Notes: generated by a model not told the origin, from the letters alone. A stretch of DNA of 64,000 bases from Acidocella facilis ATCC 35904 (GCF_000687875.1 NZ_JHYG01000002.1:248001-312000); one strand, 5' to 3'. Shown: positions 9,792-19,762, counted from the stretch's first letter. Numbers and translations: made by a program.

Positions 9792-10809
9792 CCCGCAGGC
9801 GGTTGAAGCTCTGTTCCGGGAGATGCTGCGCCAGGACAAGGCGCTGATTGCCGGCATCGCCGCTTATCGCCGGGATGGCTATGTGCGCGAGATGCGCGAC
9901 CCGCCGGCGATCTGGGAGGAAGGCGAGAGCCGGGTGCTGGATTATGGCGGGGAGGGCACCAAGGTGCTGTTCGTCCCCAGCCTGATCAACCGCGCCTATA
10001 TTCTCGATCTGATGGAAAACGCCTCGATGCTGCGCTGGCTGAGCGGGCAAGGGCTGCATCCTTATCTGCTGGATTGGGGCTGGCCGGGCGAGGTGGAGCG
10101 GCGCTTCTCCCTCACTGATTACATCGCCGGCCGGCTGGAACGCGCGCTGGCGGCGCTGGAGGGGCCGGTGGTGCTGGCCGGCTATTGCATGGGCGGGCTG
10201 CTGGCGCTGGCCGCCGCCTTGCGCGCCCCGGCCAGGGTGAAGGCGCTGGCGCTGCTCGCCACACCCTGGGATTTTCACGCCGAGGATGCGGATACCGCGC
10301 GGCGTGTCGCCGAGATGGTGCCCTTCATGGAAGCGACGATGCAGTTTTCCGGCACTTTGCCGATCGACGCGCTGAACACGATGTTCGCCATGGTCGATCC
10401 GTTCGGGGTCGGCGAGAAATACCGGGATTTCGCCGGGCAGGACAAAGCCAGCGCGCGCGCCCGGCGCTTCGTGGCGATGGAGGATTGGCTGGCCGATGGC
10501 GTGCCGCTGGCCGCCCCGGTGGCGCGCGAGGCACTCTCCGGCTGGTACGGCGCCAACAGCACCGCGCGCGGGCAATGGCGCGTGGCCGGGCTGGCGGTGG
10601 ACCCGGCGAAGCTGGAGATGCCCGCCTTCTGCGCCATTCCGGCGCGGGACCGGCTGGTGCCCGCCAGCTCGGCCCGGGCTTTGGCGGCGCGTTTGCGCCA
10701 TGTCACGGTGATCGAGCCGCAGGCAGGGCATATCGGCATGGTGGCCGGCACCCATGCGCAAACGTCGCTTTGGCGGCCTTTCGCGGATTGGGTGCTCGGT
10801 CTATCGTGA
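9628..10809 (+). CDS. phaC: PHA-synthase-like alpha/beta hydrolase (class III PhaC type)
   Basis: Probably polymerises hydroxyacyl-CoA. As drawn it has 393 residues. The elbow is GYCMGG with Cys187 in place of the usual hydrolase Ser, which is the mark of PHA synthases. [10 protein letters not shown] supplies Asp and AGHIGM the catalytic His. The core ([24 protein letters not shown]) follows the short class III pattern. The true start is uncertain: ATG 9709 or ATG 9823 (preceded by GGGAG) would remove much of the overlap with the upstream small gene. The neighbours phaR and thiolase support a polyester role. Confidence 0.75.
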   Translation: MSPRPEAPAPLSRRGPRPLLLHLGLAWMRSSGSAAASLNLNSVWPSFSTGETLADPQAVEALFREMLRQDKALIAGIAAYRRDGYVREMRDPPAIWEEGESRVLDYGGEGTKVLFVPSLINRAYILDLMENASMLRWLSGQGLHPYLLDWGWPGEVERRFSLTDYIAGRLERALAALEGPVVLAGYCMGGLLALAAALRAPARVKALALLATPWDFHAEDADTARRVAEMVPFMEATMQFSGTLPIDALNTMFAMVDPFGVGEKYRDFAGQDKASARARRFVAMEDWLADGVPLAAPVAREALSGWYGANSTARGQWRVAGLAVDPAKLEMPAFCAIPARDRLVPASSARALAARLRHVTVIEPQAGHIGMVAGTHAQTSLWRPFADWVLGLS

Positions 10810-10847
10810 GTGCAACGACTACGAGACTGATAAAAGGAAACCAGGAC

Positions 10848-12020
10848 ATGGAAGATATCGTCATCGTCTCCGCGGCGCGTACCCCGGTTGGCAGCTTCAA
10901 TGGCGCCTTCGCCACCACCCCGGCGCATGTGCTGGGCACCGTCGCGCTGAAGGCCGCCATCGCCCAGGCTGGCCTCTCCCCTGAAGATATCGATGAGGCG
11001 ATCCTGGGCCAGGTGTTGACCGCCGCCCAGGGCCAGAACCCCGCCCGCCAGGCCGCCCGCGCCGCCGGCATCCCGGACAGCAAAACCGCCTTCGGCATCA
11101 ACCAGGTCTGCGGCTCGGGCCTGCGCGCCGTGGCGCTGGCGGCCCAGCAGATCGCCTCCGGCGAGAGCAAGATCGTCATCGCCGGCGGCCAGGAGAGCAT
11201 GAGCCTCTCCACCCATGCCGCCTATCTGCGCGCCGGGCAGAAGATGGGCGATATGAGCTTCATCGACACCATGATCAAGGACGGTCTGTGGGACGCCTTC
11301 AACGGCTATCACATGGGCATCACCGCCGAGAACGTCGCCAAGCATTGGCAGATCACCCGCGACGAGCAGGACGCGCTGGCTTTGGGCTCGCAGCAGAAGG
11401 CCGCCGCGGCGCAGAAAGCCGGCAAGTTCAAGGACGAGATCGCCCCGGTGACGCTGAGCTCGCGCAAGGGCGAGGTGGTGGTCGAGAATGACGAATATAT
11501 CCGTCACGACGCCTCCGCCGAGACCATGGCCAAGCTCCGCCCCGCTTTCACCAAGGACGGCACCGTCACCGCCGGCAATGCCTCTGGCATCAATGATGGC
11601 GCCGCTGCTCTGGTGGTGATGAGTGCCAAGGAAGCCGCGGCGCGCGGCCTCACCCCGCTGGCGCGCATCGCCAGCTTCGCCACCGCCGGCGTGGACCCGG
11701 CGCTGATGGGCTCCGGGCCGATCCCCTCCTCCAAGAAAGCGCTGGAGCGCGCCGGCTGGAAGGTTGGTGATCTCGACCTGATCGAAGCCAACGAGGCCTT
11801 CGCGGCGCAGGCGGCGGCGGTGAACAAGGAGCTGGGTCTCGACCCGGCGAAGGTGAATGTGAATGGCGGCGCCATCGCCATCGGCCATCCGATCGGCGCT
11901 TCGGGCGCGCGCATCCTCACCACGCTGCTGCATGAGATGAAGCGCCGCGATGCCAAGAAGGGTCTGGCGACTTTGTGCATCGGCGGCGGCATGGGTGTCG
12001 CCATGTGCGTCGAGCGCTAG
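10848..12020 (+). CDS. phaA: Acetyl-CoA C-acetyltransferase (beta-ketothiolase)
   Basis: Condenses two acetyl-CoA to acetoacetyl-CoA, or runs the reverse. It has 390 residues. The start METDI-like [15 protein letters not shown] follows AAAAGGAAACC. Active-site Cys in [31 protein letters not shown] (His) and [10 protein letters not shown] (second Cys) are all intact. It lies between the PhaC-like gene and the CoA-transferase genes, so it can serve both polyester synthesis and ketone-body breakdown. No phaB reductase is seen nearby. Confidence 0.93.
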   Translation: MEDIVIVSAARTPVGSFNGAFATTPAHVLGTVALKAAIAQAGLSPEDIDEAILGQVLTAAQGQNPARQAARAAGIPDSKTAFGINQVCGSGLRAVALAAQQIASGESKIVIAGGQESMSLSTHAAYLRAGQKMGDMSFIDTMIKDGLWDAFNGYHMGITAENVAKHWQITRDEQDALALGSQQKAAAAQKAGKFKDEIAPVTLSSRKGEVVVENDEYIRHDASAETMAKLRPAFTKDGTVTAGNASGINDGAAALVVMSAKEAAARGLTPLARIASFATAGVDPALMGSGPIPSSKKALERAGWKVGDLDLIEANEAFAAQAAAVNKELGLDPAKVNVNGGAIAIGHPIGASGARILTTLLHEMKRRDAKKGLATLCIGGGMGVAMCVER

Positions 12021-12038
12021 GTTTTTCGAAAATATCAA

Positions 12039-12065
12039 ACCCCAGGCCAAGGCCTGGGGTTTTTT
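12039..12065 (+). terminator. Intrinsic terminator after thiolase
   Basis: ACCCCAGGCC-AA-GGCCTGGGGT followed by five T. This is a 10-bp stem 18 bases after the thiolase stop, and it separates thiolase from the CoA-transferase genes. Confidence 0.88.
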
Positions 12066-12118
12066 AATGTCTTGTGCCACCTTACCTGTTGCGTGGCACG
12101 CAAACGAAGCGAGGAAAC

Positions 12119-12829
12119 ATGGCGGTCAGCAAAGTCTCTCCCAATGCCGTGGAGGCCCTGAAGGGCAAGTTGTTCGACGGTATGACGATCATGTCCGGCG
12201 GGTTCGGCCTGTGCGGCATTCCGCAGACATTGATCGAGGCGATCCGGGAGTCCGGGGTGAAGGATCTCACCGTGATTTCCAACAATGCCGGTATCGATGG
12301 CGCCGGGCTCGGCATTCTGCTGGAGACGCGCCAGATCAAGAAGATGATCTCATCTTATGTCGGTGAGAACGCCACCTTCGCGAAGCAGTTTCTCGCCGGG
12401 GAGCTGGAGATCGAGTTCAACCCGCAAGGCACGCTGGCCGAGCGCATCCGTGCTGGCGGGGCAGGGATTCCGGCCTTCTTCACCGCCACCGGCTATGGCA
12501 CGCAGATCGCCGAGGGCAAGGAAACCCGGGAATTCAACGGCCGCCATTACGTGATGGAAACCGGGTTGTTCGCGGATCTCTCCATCGTGCATGCCTGGAA
12601 GGCCGATACCGAGGGCAATCTCGTCTATCGCAAGACGGCGCGCAATTTCAATCCGATCATGGCGACGGCGTCGAAATTCACCGTGGCCGAGGTTGAGGAG
12701 ATCGTCGAGCCGGGGCAGATCGACCCGGATCACATCATCACGCCCGGCATCTTCGTGAAGAAGATCGTGAAGCCCGCCACCATCGAAAAACGCATCGAAC
12801 AGCGCACCGTGCGCAAGAAGGAGGGTTGA
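12119..12829 (+). CDS. scoA: 3-oxoacid CoA-transferase subunit A
   Basis: Alpha subunit of succinyl-CoA:3-oxoacid CoA-transferase, which activates acetoacetate with CoA from succinyl-CoA. It has 236 residues. The glycine-rich GGFGLCGIPQTLIEAI lies near the N-terminus, followed by SNNAGIDGAGLGILL. GAGGAAAC precedes the ATG. Subunit B follows after three bases. The sequence resembles SCOT more than the AtoDA pair, but substrate cannot be settled by eye. Confidence 0.9.
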   Translation: MAVSKVSPNAVEALKGKLFDGMTIMSGGFGLCGIPQTLIEAIRESGVKDLTVISNNAGIDGAGLGILLETRQIKKMISSYVGENATFAKQFLAGELEIEFNPQGTLAERIRAGGAGIPAFFTATGYGTQIAEGKETREFNGRHYVMETGLFADLSIVHAWKADTEGNLVYRKTARNFNPIMATASKFTVAEVEEIVEPGQIDPDHIITPGIFVKKIVKPATIEKRIEQRTVRKKEG

Positions 12830-12832
12830 TCC

Positions 12833-13477
<645 letters not shown>

Positions 13478-13482
13478 AGTTT

Positions 13483-13527
13483 CAAAAGTTTTTGAGGGTG
13501 CGGGAACCTTTTTCAAAAAGTTCCCGC
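13483..13527 (+). repeat. Hairpin repeat family, copy B
   Basis: CAAAAGTTTTTGAGGGT followed by stem GCGGGAAC (13500-13507) / GTTCCCGC (13520-13527) around C-TTTTT-C-AAAAA. The right part overlaps the 3' end of the convergent permease gene. On the minus strand the repeat supplies the last codons (GCG GGA ACT TTT) and the TGA stop. Confidence 0.85.
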
Positions 13528-14754
13528 CTCTTTCCGCCAAATCCAGACCATAACCAGCAGATTGAGTAGGGCGGTCACGAGCAAAATCGTCCCCGACCCC
13601 ACCCCTTTCGCATAAGCCAGCGCCTCCAGCCCGCCCGCTGCCAAGGTCGCTGCCGCGTTCAGCATATTATTGGCGCTCACCATGCGTGCGCGTGCCGCCG
13701 CCGGGCTCGCGGTTTGCAGCAGCACGTAGAAGGGCACGGAGAACAGCCCGCCGCACAGCGCCAGCGCCGCCAGATCCAGCAGCAGATGCCAGCCGGCAAA
13801 CTGCCCCAACAGGGCGGCGATGTCCGGCGCGACGATGTGGCCGCTGCTGTTGGCGAAATCCGCGATGAACAGGCTCAAGCCCAGCCCCGCTGGCAGCACC
13901 AGCCGCAGCGGCCGCGTTGTGTGCACAAAGCGCGCCGCCAGCAGCGCGCCCACCCCCACCCCAATGGCGAAGATGCCCAGCAGCAGCGTCACCACATGCG
14001 CATCCGCCAGCAGCCGGGTGCGGGCCAGCACCGGGAAGGCCGCCAGCACGCTGGCCCCCAGCGCCCAGAACCAGGAAATGCCCCAGCAGGCGAACCAGAC
14101 CGGGCGGATGCGCGCGGCCTCGCGCAGCAGGGCCACGCCGGCGCGCCAGAGCCGCCACTCCGTGCGCAGCCCCGGCGCGCTGGCCGCCCCGCGCGGAATG
14201 GCGCGGGCGCTGGCAATGCCGGCGAGCGCCAGCGCGATCGCCACGCCAGGGGCGAGCCAGACGCCATGTGGCGCGGTAATCAACGCCCCGCCGCCCAGCG
14301 TGCCGAGGACGATGCCGGCAAAGGTCCCGGCCTCGATGCCGCCATTCGCCCGCACCAGCGCATCGCCGGTGAAGCGCTCGGGCAAAATCCCGTATTTCAG
14401 CGGCGAGAAGAACGCCGCCTGCAGCCCCAGCCCGAGCAGCACGGCCAGCAGCAGGATGAAGCTGCCGCTGAGAAACCCGGCCAGCGCCAGGAACATCAGC
14501 CCCAGCTCCCAATATTTGGTCAGCAGCATCAGCCGCGCCTTGTCATGCGCATCGGCTAGCTGCCCGGCCGGGGCGGAGACGAGGATATAAGGCAGCAGAA
14601 ACACCCCGCCGGAGAGGGCGGAGAGCGCGCCCGCCATCCCCGCCGGCAGCTTATACAGGGCGAGCACCACCAGAGCGGTCTTGAACAGATTATCGTTCAG
14701 TGCGCCCAGCGCCTGGGTGATGAAGATCGGCCAGAAGCCGGCGCGCTTATCCAC
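13513..14754 (-). CDS. MFS transporter (LplT-like)
   Basis: 413-residue membrane protein with about 12 hydrophobic segments. The N-terminus FWPIFITQALGALNDNLFK and the following PYILVSAPAGQLADAHDK resemble the lysophospholipid transporter LplT and the permease half of Aas-type fusions. No acyltransferase domain is attached. A role in moving lysophospholipids across the inner membrane is inferred from that similarity. Its C-terminus is encoded by the hairpin repeat at 13500-13527. Its start overlaps the end of the PAP2 gene by 8 bases. Confidence 0.85.
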   Translation of the reverse strand: MDKRAGFWPIFITQALGALNDNLFKTALVVLALYKLPAGMAGALSALSGGVFLLPYILVSAPAGQLADAHDKARLMLLTKYWELGLMFLALAGFLSGSFILLLAVLLGLGLQAAFFSPLKYGILPERFTGDALVRANGGIEAGTFAGIVLGTLGGGALITAPHGVWLAPGVAIALALAGIASARAIPRGAASAPGLRTEWRLWRAGVALLREAARIRPVWFACWGISWFWALGASVLAAFPVLARTRLLADAHVVTLLLGIFAIGVGVGALLAARFVHTTRPLRLVLPAGLGLSLFIADFANSSGHIVAPDIAALLGQFAGWHLLLDLAALALCGGLFSVPFYVLLQTASPAAARARMVSANNMLNAAATLAAGGLEALAYAKGVGSGTILLVTALLNLLVMVWIWRKEAGTF

Positions 14755-15334
14755 GGTACGGCGCCGTCAGTACCAAAGCGCCCCAGCCGCAAAAGGCCCC
14801 GGTGAGCAGCCCGGCCAGCACGTCCGAGACGAAATGATAATCCGCGCAGACCAGCCCGGCCATCACCGCCAGCAGGATCGCCGCGTAGAGCGGCCGCCAC
14901 CGTGGCCGCAGCACCCACAGCACCGCCAGAGGGGCGGCGGCATAAGAGGTGTGGCCGGAGGGGAAGGCGCCATACCAGACGCTCTGCGCGAAGGGATGAA
15001 AGCCAGCATCGCCGAATTTCAGGAAAGTGCCGGGCCAGGCGCGGCCGAACATCCATTTCAGCTCATCCTTGGCGGCGGTGGCGGCCAGGGTGGCCACCGC
15101 CATCGCCAGCCAAAGCCGCGAGGGGCCGGCCTGGCCGCGCAGCCGCTGGCTTAACGCCGCCAGCAGCACCAGCCCGGCCATCGGCAGGCTCAGCAGGGAG
15201 GGGGCGGCCATTGCCTGGAACAGCGGCTTTGGCGCTTTATGCTGCGCCCAGAACTGAGCCACGCTCTGGTCCAGCGTGAATATGCAAATGACCGACAAAG
15301 CCGCGACGCCCCCCGCCGCGGCGCTCCACAGCAC
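14747..15334 (-). CDS. PAP2-family membrane phosphatase
   Basis: About 195 residues with several membrane segments. The C2 motif AFPSGHTSYAA and the C3 motif DYHFVSDVLAG (His and Asp) are intact. The first motif reads KWMFGRAWP rather than the usual R-P dipeptide. It may dephosphorylate a lipid phosphate. The start is uncertain: GTG 15334 is chosen, and a CTG at 15358 overlapping the preceding gene's stop is an alternative. It lies just downstream of the quinone reductase on the same strand. Confidence 0.8.
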   Translation of the reverse strand: MLWSAAAGGVAALSVICIFTLDQSVAQFWAQHKAPKPLFQAMAAPSLLSLPMAGLVLLAALSQRLRGQAGPSRLWLAMAVATLAATAAKDELKWMFGRAWPGTFLKFGDAGFHPFAQSVWYGAFPSGHTSYAAAPLAVLWVLRPRWRPLYAAILLAVMAGLVCADYHFVSDVLAGLLTGAFCGWGALVLTAPYRG

Positions 15335-15354
15335 AGACGGGGATGGCCCTTTTC

Positions 15355-16326
15355 TCAGGGGATCAACACGGTGCTGCCGGTGGTCTGGCGGGCTTCCAGC
15401 GCGGTATGGGCGGCGGCGGCCTGCTCCAGCGGAAAGCTCTGGTTGACGCTGATCTTCACCGCGCCGGAACCAACGACATCGAACAGAGCCGCGGCACCGG
15501 TGAGAATATCCGCCTGCGCCGACATATAGCTGGCGAAGCTCGGCCGGGTGAGGAACAGGCTGCCCTTGGCCGCCAGGGTGGAAAGCTCCACCGGCGGCAC
15601 CGGGCCGGAGGCGTTGCCGAAACAGGCCATCAGCCCCAGCGGGGCCAGGCAATCCAGGCTGGCATTGAAGCTGTCCTTGCCGACACTGTCATACACCACC
15701 GGCACCATCGCCCCGCCGGTGATCGCCTTCACCTCGGCGGGCAGGTTGGTATAGCCGATGATGCTGTGCGTGGCGCCATGGGCGCGGGCGATCTCGGCCT
15801 TGGCCTCGGAGGAGACCACGCCGATCACCTCCGCCCCCAGCGCCTTCGCCCATTGGCACAGAATCAGCCCCACCCCACCGGCGGCGGCGTGGACCAGGAT
15901 GGTCTGGCCAGGCTGCAGCTTGTAGGTGCGGTGCAGGAGGAAATAGGCGGTGAGGCCCTGCAGCATCATCGCTGCGGCGGTTTTGGAATCGATGCTCTCC
16001 GGCAGCTTCACCAACTTCTCGGCATTGATCACGCGTTCGGTGGCATAGGCTCCCAGCGGGCCGCCGGCATAGGCCACGCGCTCGCCAGGTGCGAAGCCCT
16101 TCACCTTCTCGCCCACCGCCAGCACCACGCCGGCGCCTTCCATGCCCAGCGTGGTCGGCAGCGCCGCCTTGTAGAGGCCGGTGCGGAAATACACGTCGAT
16201 GAAATTCAGCCCCACCGCCTCATGCTTCACCAGCACCTCGTTCGGGCCGGGCTGCGGGGTGGGCACCTGCTCCCATTTCAGAACCTCGGGCCCGCCATGG
16301 GCATGGATGCGGATGGCCTTGCTCAT
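15355..16326 (-). CDS. NADPH:quinone oxidoreductase (zinc-free MDR family)
   Basis: 323 residues. Medium-chain dehydrogenase of the zeta-crystallin/QorA type, which reduces quinones with NADPH. The N-terminus KAIRIHAHGGPEVL, the segment VGLNFIDVYFRTGLY and the nucleotide-binding HAAAGGVGLILCQWAKALGA are characteristic, and the catalytic-zinc Cys/His set is absent. Its ATG overlaps the ogt stop (ATGA), so the two are probably co-transcribed. Confidence 0.92.
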   Translation of the reverse strand: MSKAIRIHAHGGPEVLKWEQVPTPQPGPNEVLVKHEAVGLNFIDVYFRTGLYKAALPTTLGMEGAGVVLAVGEKVKGFAPGERVAYAGGPLGAYATERVINAEKLVKLPESIDSKTAAAMMLQGLTAYFLLHRTYKLQPGQTILVHAAAGGVGLILCQWAKALGAEVIGVVSSEAKAEIARAHGATHSIIGYTNLPAEVKAITGGAMVPVVYDSVGKDSFNASLDCLAPLGLMACFGNASGPVPPVELSTLAAKGSLFLTRPSFASYMSAQADILTGAAALFDVVGSGAVKISVNQSFPLEQAAAAHTALEARQTTGSTVLIP

Positions 16327-16784
16327 GCGGATAGCGCCTTGGTGCGGGTTTCGAGTGCCAGCAGCAGGCGCTTGGTCTCCAGCCCCTCGCCGCCGGAATA
16401 GCCGCCAAGGCCGGCGCTTGCGAGCACGCGGTGGCAGGGAATGAGAATGGGGATCGGGTTGGCGGCATTGGCCCCGCCGACGGACCGCGCCGAGCCCCCC
16501 GCCGCCTGGGCGATTTCGGTGTAAGAGCGGGTCTGCCCGTGCGGAATGGCGCGCAGCGCCGCCCAGACGCGCTGGCGATAAGCGCTGCCCATCGGCTTCA
16601 GCGGCAGATCCGCCGGCAGCGGCGCCTCGCCGTCGAAATACGCATCCAAAGCCGTCTTGGCGCGGGTCAGCAGGGGCGAGGGCTCCTGCAGGCTGCCCCA
16701 GCCCCATTCAAGGGCGACGATGGCGCCATCCTCCTCGAACAAGGTCAGGTCACCCACCGGGGTGTGCAGGGAAAGCGAAGCCAT
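16323..16784 (-). CDS. ogt: Methylated-DNA-protein cysteine methyltransferase
   Basis: Suicide repair protein that removes methyl groups from O6-methylguanine. It has 153 residues. The acceptor motif PCHRV lies in ILIPCHRVLASAGLGGYSGG. The preceding RQRVWAALRAIPHGQTRSY is the DNA-binding helix region. There is no AdaA or AlkA domain. It is translationally coupled to the quinone reductase gene downstream. Confidence 0.93.
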   Translation of the reverse strand: MASLSLHTPVGDLTLFEEDGAIVALEWGWGSLQEPSPLLTRAKTALDAYFDGEAPLPADLPLKPMGSAYRQRVWAALRAIPHGQTRSYTEIAQAAGGSARSVGGANAANPIPILIPCHRVLASAGLGGYSGGEGLETKRLLLALETRTKALSA

Positions 16785-16868
16785 GGGCGGAGGCTAGACG
16801 CAGCGCATCCGGGTTTCAAGCGGGGTTGCGGCGCGGGGGCGTGATCCGGCAGATTACCGGGCGTGAAG

Positions 16869-17354
16869 ATGCGCTCCATCCTGCGTTCAGTTTCGCCCCT
16901 CGCCGCACTTGGCCTCGCTTTGGCGCTGGTCGCCTGCGCGGGTGGGCCAAGGCTGGAATCGCCTTCGCATTTCGGCACCGCCACGCATCTCTCCTGCGTG
17001 CCTTATGCCCGCGATGTCTCGGGCATTCAGCTCAGCGGCGATGCCTATGAATGGTGGGGCGAGGCGCAAGGCCGCTATCCGCGCGCGCATGAACCGCGCC
17101 TGGGCGCGGTGCTGGTGCTCAAACCCCGTGGCGCCATGGATGTCGGCCATCTGGCGGTGGTCACCGGGCTGGAATCGCGCCGTGAAATTCTCGTGACCCA
17201 GTCCAACTGGCTGCCGGGGCGCATCGAGCATGACCAGCCGGTGGTGGATGTCTCGCCGGAGAATAACTGGACCCAGGTGCGGGTCTGGTACGAGCCGGCG
17301 CATGCGCTGGGCATCACCCGCTACCCCGCCTATGGCTTCATCCTGCCGAACTAG
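16869..17354 (+). CDS. CHAP-domain lipoprotein (peptidoglycan hydrolase)
   Basis: About 161 residues. The N-terminal hydrophobic segment ends in the lipobox LVAC, so a lipid-anchored envelope protein is predicted. The CHAP-type residues are Cys in THLSCVPYAR, His in MDVGHLAVVTG and QSNW near the third position. It probably cleaves peptidoglycan amide bonds. A GTG two codons upstream (16863) is an alternative start. It is followed after 13 bases by murJ, fitting an envelope role. Confidence 0.82.
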   Translation: MRSILRSVSPLAALGLALALVACAGGPRLESPSHFGTATHLSCVPYARDVSGIQLSGDAYEWWGEAQGRYPRAHEPRLGAVLVLKPRGAMDVGHLAVVTGLESRREILVTQSNWLPGRIEHDQPVVDVSPENNWTQVRVWYEPAHALGITRYPAYGFILPN

Positions 17355-17367
17355 CTAAGAGGCGCCC

Positions 17368-18900
17368 ATGATACGCGGCGCTTTCACCGTCGGAGCCTGG
17401 ACGATGGCGAGCCGCGTGCTCGGCTTTGTCCGTGACATCCTCATCGCCGCCGTGCTCGGCACCGGCCCGGTGGCGGATGCGTTTTTCGTAGCGCTGCGAT
17501 TACCGAATTTGTTCCGCCGGCTGTTCGGCGAGGGCGCCTTCAACGCCGCCTTCGTGCCGGCCATCTCCACCATCCTGCACAAACAGGGGCTGCGTGCCGC
17601 CACCGACTTCGCCGAGGAGGCGACGGCGGTGATGGCGTTCTGGCTGGGCGGCATCACCATCATCGGTGAAATTTTCATGCCCTGGCTGCTCTATGTGCTC
17701 GCACCTGGCTTCGCCGGGCATGGCGGGCGGTTTGATCTGGCGGTGGGGATGTCGCGGGTGATGTTCCCGTATCTGTTCTTCATCTGCCTCACCGCTCTTT
17801 TCTCCGGCGTGCTGAACGCGATGAGCCGCTTCGCCGCCGCCGCCGCCGCCCCGGTGCTGTTCAACCTGTTCATGATCGCGGCGATGCTCTGGCTCGCCCC
17901 TTATACGCGCAATCCCGGTTACGCGCTGGCCTGGGGGGTGACGGTTTCGGGCGTGGCGCAGCTGGCGCTGGTGCTGTGGGCCATCCGCCGGGCGGGGATG
18001 CGCTTCACCCGGCCGAAACTGCGCTTCTCCCCGCATATCCGCCAGATGTTCCGGCGCATGGCCCCGGCCTTGGTCGGGGCGGGGGTGACGCAGCTGAATG
18101 TCTCCATCGACATCATCATCGGCACGCTGCTGCCGGCGGGCTCGGTCTCCATCCTCTATTACGCGGACCGGGTGAACCAGCTGCCGCTCGGCGTCATCGC
18201 CACCGCCGCCGGCACCGCTTTGCTGCCGGCGGTGACGCGCAATATCGCGCTGGGCGAGGAAGCGGAGGCGAATACCGCGCTCAACCGCGCCTTCGAATCC
18301 GTGCTTATGCTGACTTTGCCGGCGGCGATTGGGCTATCGGTGGCGGCGAAAGCGGTGATGGATGTGGCCTTCGTGCGCGGCGCCTTTTCGGCGCATGACG
18401 CGGTGTTGGCCGGGCGCTCGCTGGCCGCCTTCGCGCTCGGCCTGCCGGTGTTCGCGCTGATCAAGATTTTCACCCCCGGCTTTTACGCGCGCGGTGATAC
18501 GGTGACACCGCTGAAAATCGGCATCTTCGCGGTGCTGCTGAATCTCGGGCTCAATCTCTTGTTCATGCACCCGTTGAAGGCGGTGGGGCCGGCTTTGGCC
18601 ACCTCGCTCTCCTCCGCCTGCAACGCGCTGTTGCTGTTTTGGCTGCTGCGCCGGCGCGGGCATTTCCGCTTCGATGCGCTCTCCCGCCGGCGGATTCCGC
18701 GCATTCTGCTCGCGGGCGTGGTCATGGCCGCCGCCCTGTGGGGGGTGCAGCGCCTGCTGCCGCAAAGCGTCGCCAGCCTGCCTTATTTCCTGCTGCTGGT
18801 GGTGGTGGGGGCGCTGTTCTATTTCGGCCCGGGCCTGGCGCTGAAGGCGTTCGACCTGGCGGGCTTCCTGGGGCTGCTGCGCCGGCGCAAGCGCGGCTGA
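17368..18900 (+). CDS. murJ: Lipid II flippase MurJ
   Basis: 510-residue polytopic MviN-family protein that flips lipid II across the inner membrane. The N-terminus GAFTVGAWTMASRVLGFVRD and the following ADAFFVALRLPNLFRRLFGE are diagnostic, including the conserved Arg residues of the central cavity. AGAGG precedes the ATG. The C-terminus ends in a basic tail (RRRKRG). Confidence 0.95.
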   Translation: MIRGAFTVGAWTMASRVLGFVRDILIAAVLGTGPVADAFFVALRLPNLFRRLFGEGAFNAAFVPAISTILHKQGLRAATDFAEEATAVMAFWLGGITIIGEIFMPWLLYVLAPGFAGHGGRFDLAVGMSRVMFPYLFFICLTALFSGVLNAMSRFAAAAAAPVLFNLFMIAAMLWLAPYTRNPGYALAWGVTVSGVAQLALVLWAIRRAGMRFTRPKLRFSPHIRQMFRRMAPALVGAGVTQLNVSIDIIIGTLLPAGSVSILYYADRVNQLPLGVIATAAGTALLPAVTRNIALGEEAEANTALNRAFESVLMLTLPAAIGLSVAAKAVMDVAFVRGAFSAHDAVLAGRSLAAFALGLPVFALIKIFTPGFYARGDTVTPLKIGIFAVLLNLGLNLLFMHPLKAVGPALATSLSSACNALLLFWLLRRRGHFRFDALSRRRIPRILLAGVVMAAALWGVQRLLPQSVASLPYFLLLVVVGALFYFGPGLALKAFDLAGFLGLLRRRKRG

Positions 18901-18902
18901 AC

Positions 18903-18931
18903 ATTCCATCGCCGCGTCGCGGCGATGGAAT
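18903..18931. terminator. Hairpin between murJ and the convergent SGNH gene
   Basis: Perfect 13-bp inverted repeat ATTCCATCGCCGC / GCGGCGATGGAAT with loop GTC, two bases after murJ. There is no T-run on either side, so it may act as an mRNA-end stabiliser or a weak terminator for both genes. Confidence 0.65.
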
Positions 18932-18942
18932 GGCGTCACAGG

Positions 18943-19602
18943 CTAAATCAGCTTCAGCCGCCGCACCTCGCCGGCCAGGGCCTGGCCGATGGCTGCATTA
19001 TTCTCGGCGGTGAGATGGATGCCATCCACCCCGCCGGTTGCGGTGACGCTGCCGGCATCGAAGCACGCAACTTTCATGAAATCCGCCATGTCCTCATACA
19101 ACGCCGCCAGCGCCATGGATTTCGCCTGGCCGCCCTCCATCATCTGCGCGAACCAGGGCACGGCGGAGGCGGCGAGGGGCGGCGGTGCCACCACCAGCGT
19201 TCGCGGTGCCGGATAGGCCGAGCCGACCCCGCTGGCACGCACCTGCAGCACCAGCTTCTGCATGCCGACCGCGATCTCGAAGGCGCTGCGGCCATAAAGC
19301 CGTTTGCAATCATTGGTGCCGAGCATGATGATCACCAGATCCAGCGGCATGTGGCTGGCCAGCGCGGCGGGCAGATAGGCCGAGCCGTCCAGCTTCGGGT
19401 CCAGCGGGTCGGCGATGCTGGTGGTGCGGCCGTTCAGCCCTTCCTCGATGATCTCATATCCCGCCCCCAGCGCCGCCGCCATCACCCCGGGCCAGCGCTG
19501 GGCAAAATTGTAGCGCGGCGAGGGCGGGGCTTCCGCCCGTGGCACCCAGCCCCAGGTGAGGGAATCGCCGAAGCACAAAATTCGTTTCGCCTGCTCGCTC
19601 AT
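18943..19602 (-). CDS. SGNH/GDSL hydrolase (arylesterase-like)
   Basis: 219 residues. All SGNH blocks are present: the catalytic Ser in CFGDSLTWGW, Gly in EGLNGRTT, Asn in MLGTNDCKRLYG, and Asp/His in DGIHLTAE. No signal peptide is seen, so a cytoplasmic esterase is likely. The start is MSEQAKR, preceded by AGGAGG at 9-base spacing; longer versions are not supported. The substrate is unknown. Confidence 0.88.
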   Translation of the reverse strand: MSEQAKRILCFGDSLTWGWVPRAEAPPSPRYNFAQRWPGVMAAALGAGYEIIEEGLNGRTTSIADPLDPKLDGSAYLPAALASHMPLDLVIIMLGTNDCKRLYGRSAFEIAVGMQKLVLQVRASGVGSAYPAPRTLVVAPPPLAASAVPWFAQMMEGGQAKSMALAALYEDMADFMKVACFDAGSVTATGGVDGIHLTAENNAAIGQALAGEVRRLKLI

Positions 19603-19705
19603 GCGCTGCCTCCTGAGCGGGGAGGCTAACCGTGGCACCCCGCCGGGGCAACCCGGCCTCAGAGCGAGATGGGTTGACACCCACGCGCTCCGCTCATGTT
19701 TTGGC

Positions 19706-19762
19706 GAGCAATTTCATGCGTTCAGGGTGACGCTGCCGCGTCAACCTCAACGCATATGGCTC
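19706..19762. repeat. 57-bp palindromic repeat, copy 2
   Basis: Starts GAGCAATTTCATGCG and ends CGCATATGGCTC, with centre TGACGC-TGCC-GCGTCA. It is the same length as copy 1 at 7884-7940 and has a compensated change in the middle stem. Its last base is the first base of the TAG stop of the GGDEF-EAL gene, so here too the element sits exactly at a 3' gene end. Confidence 0.85.
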
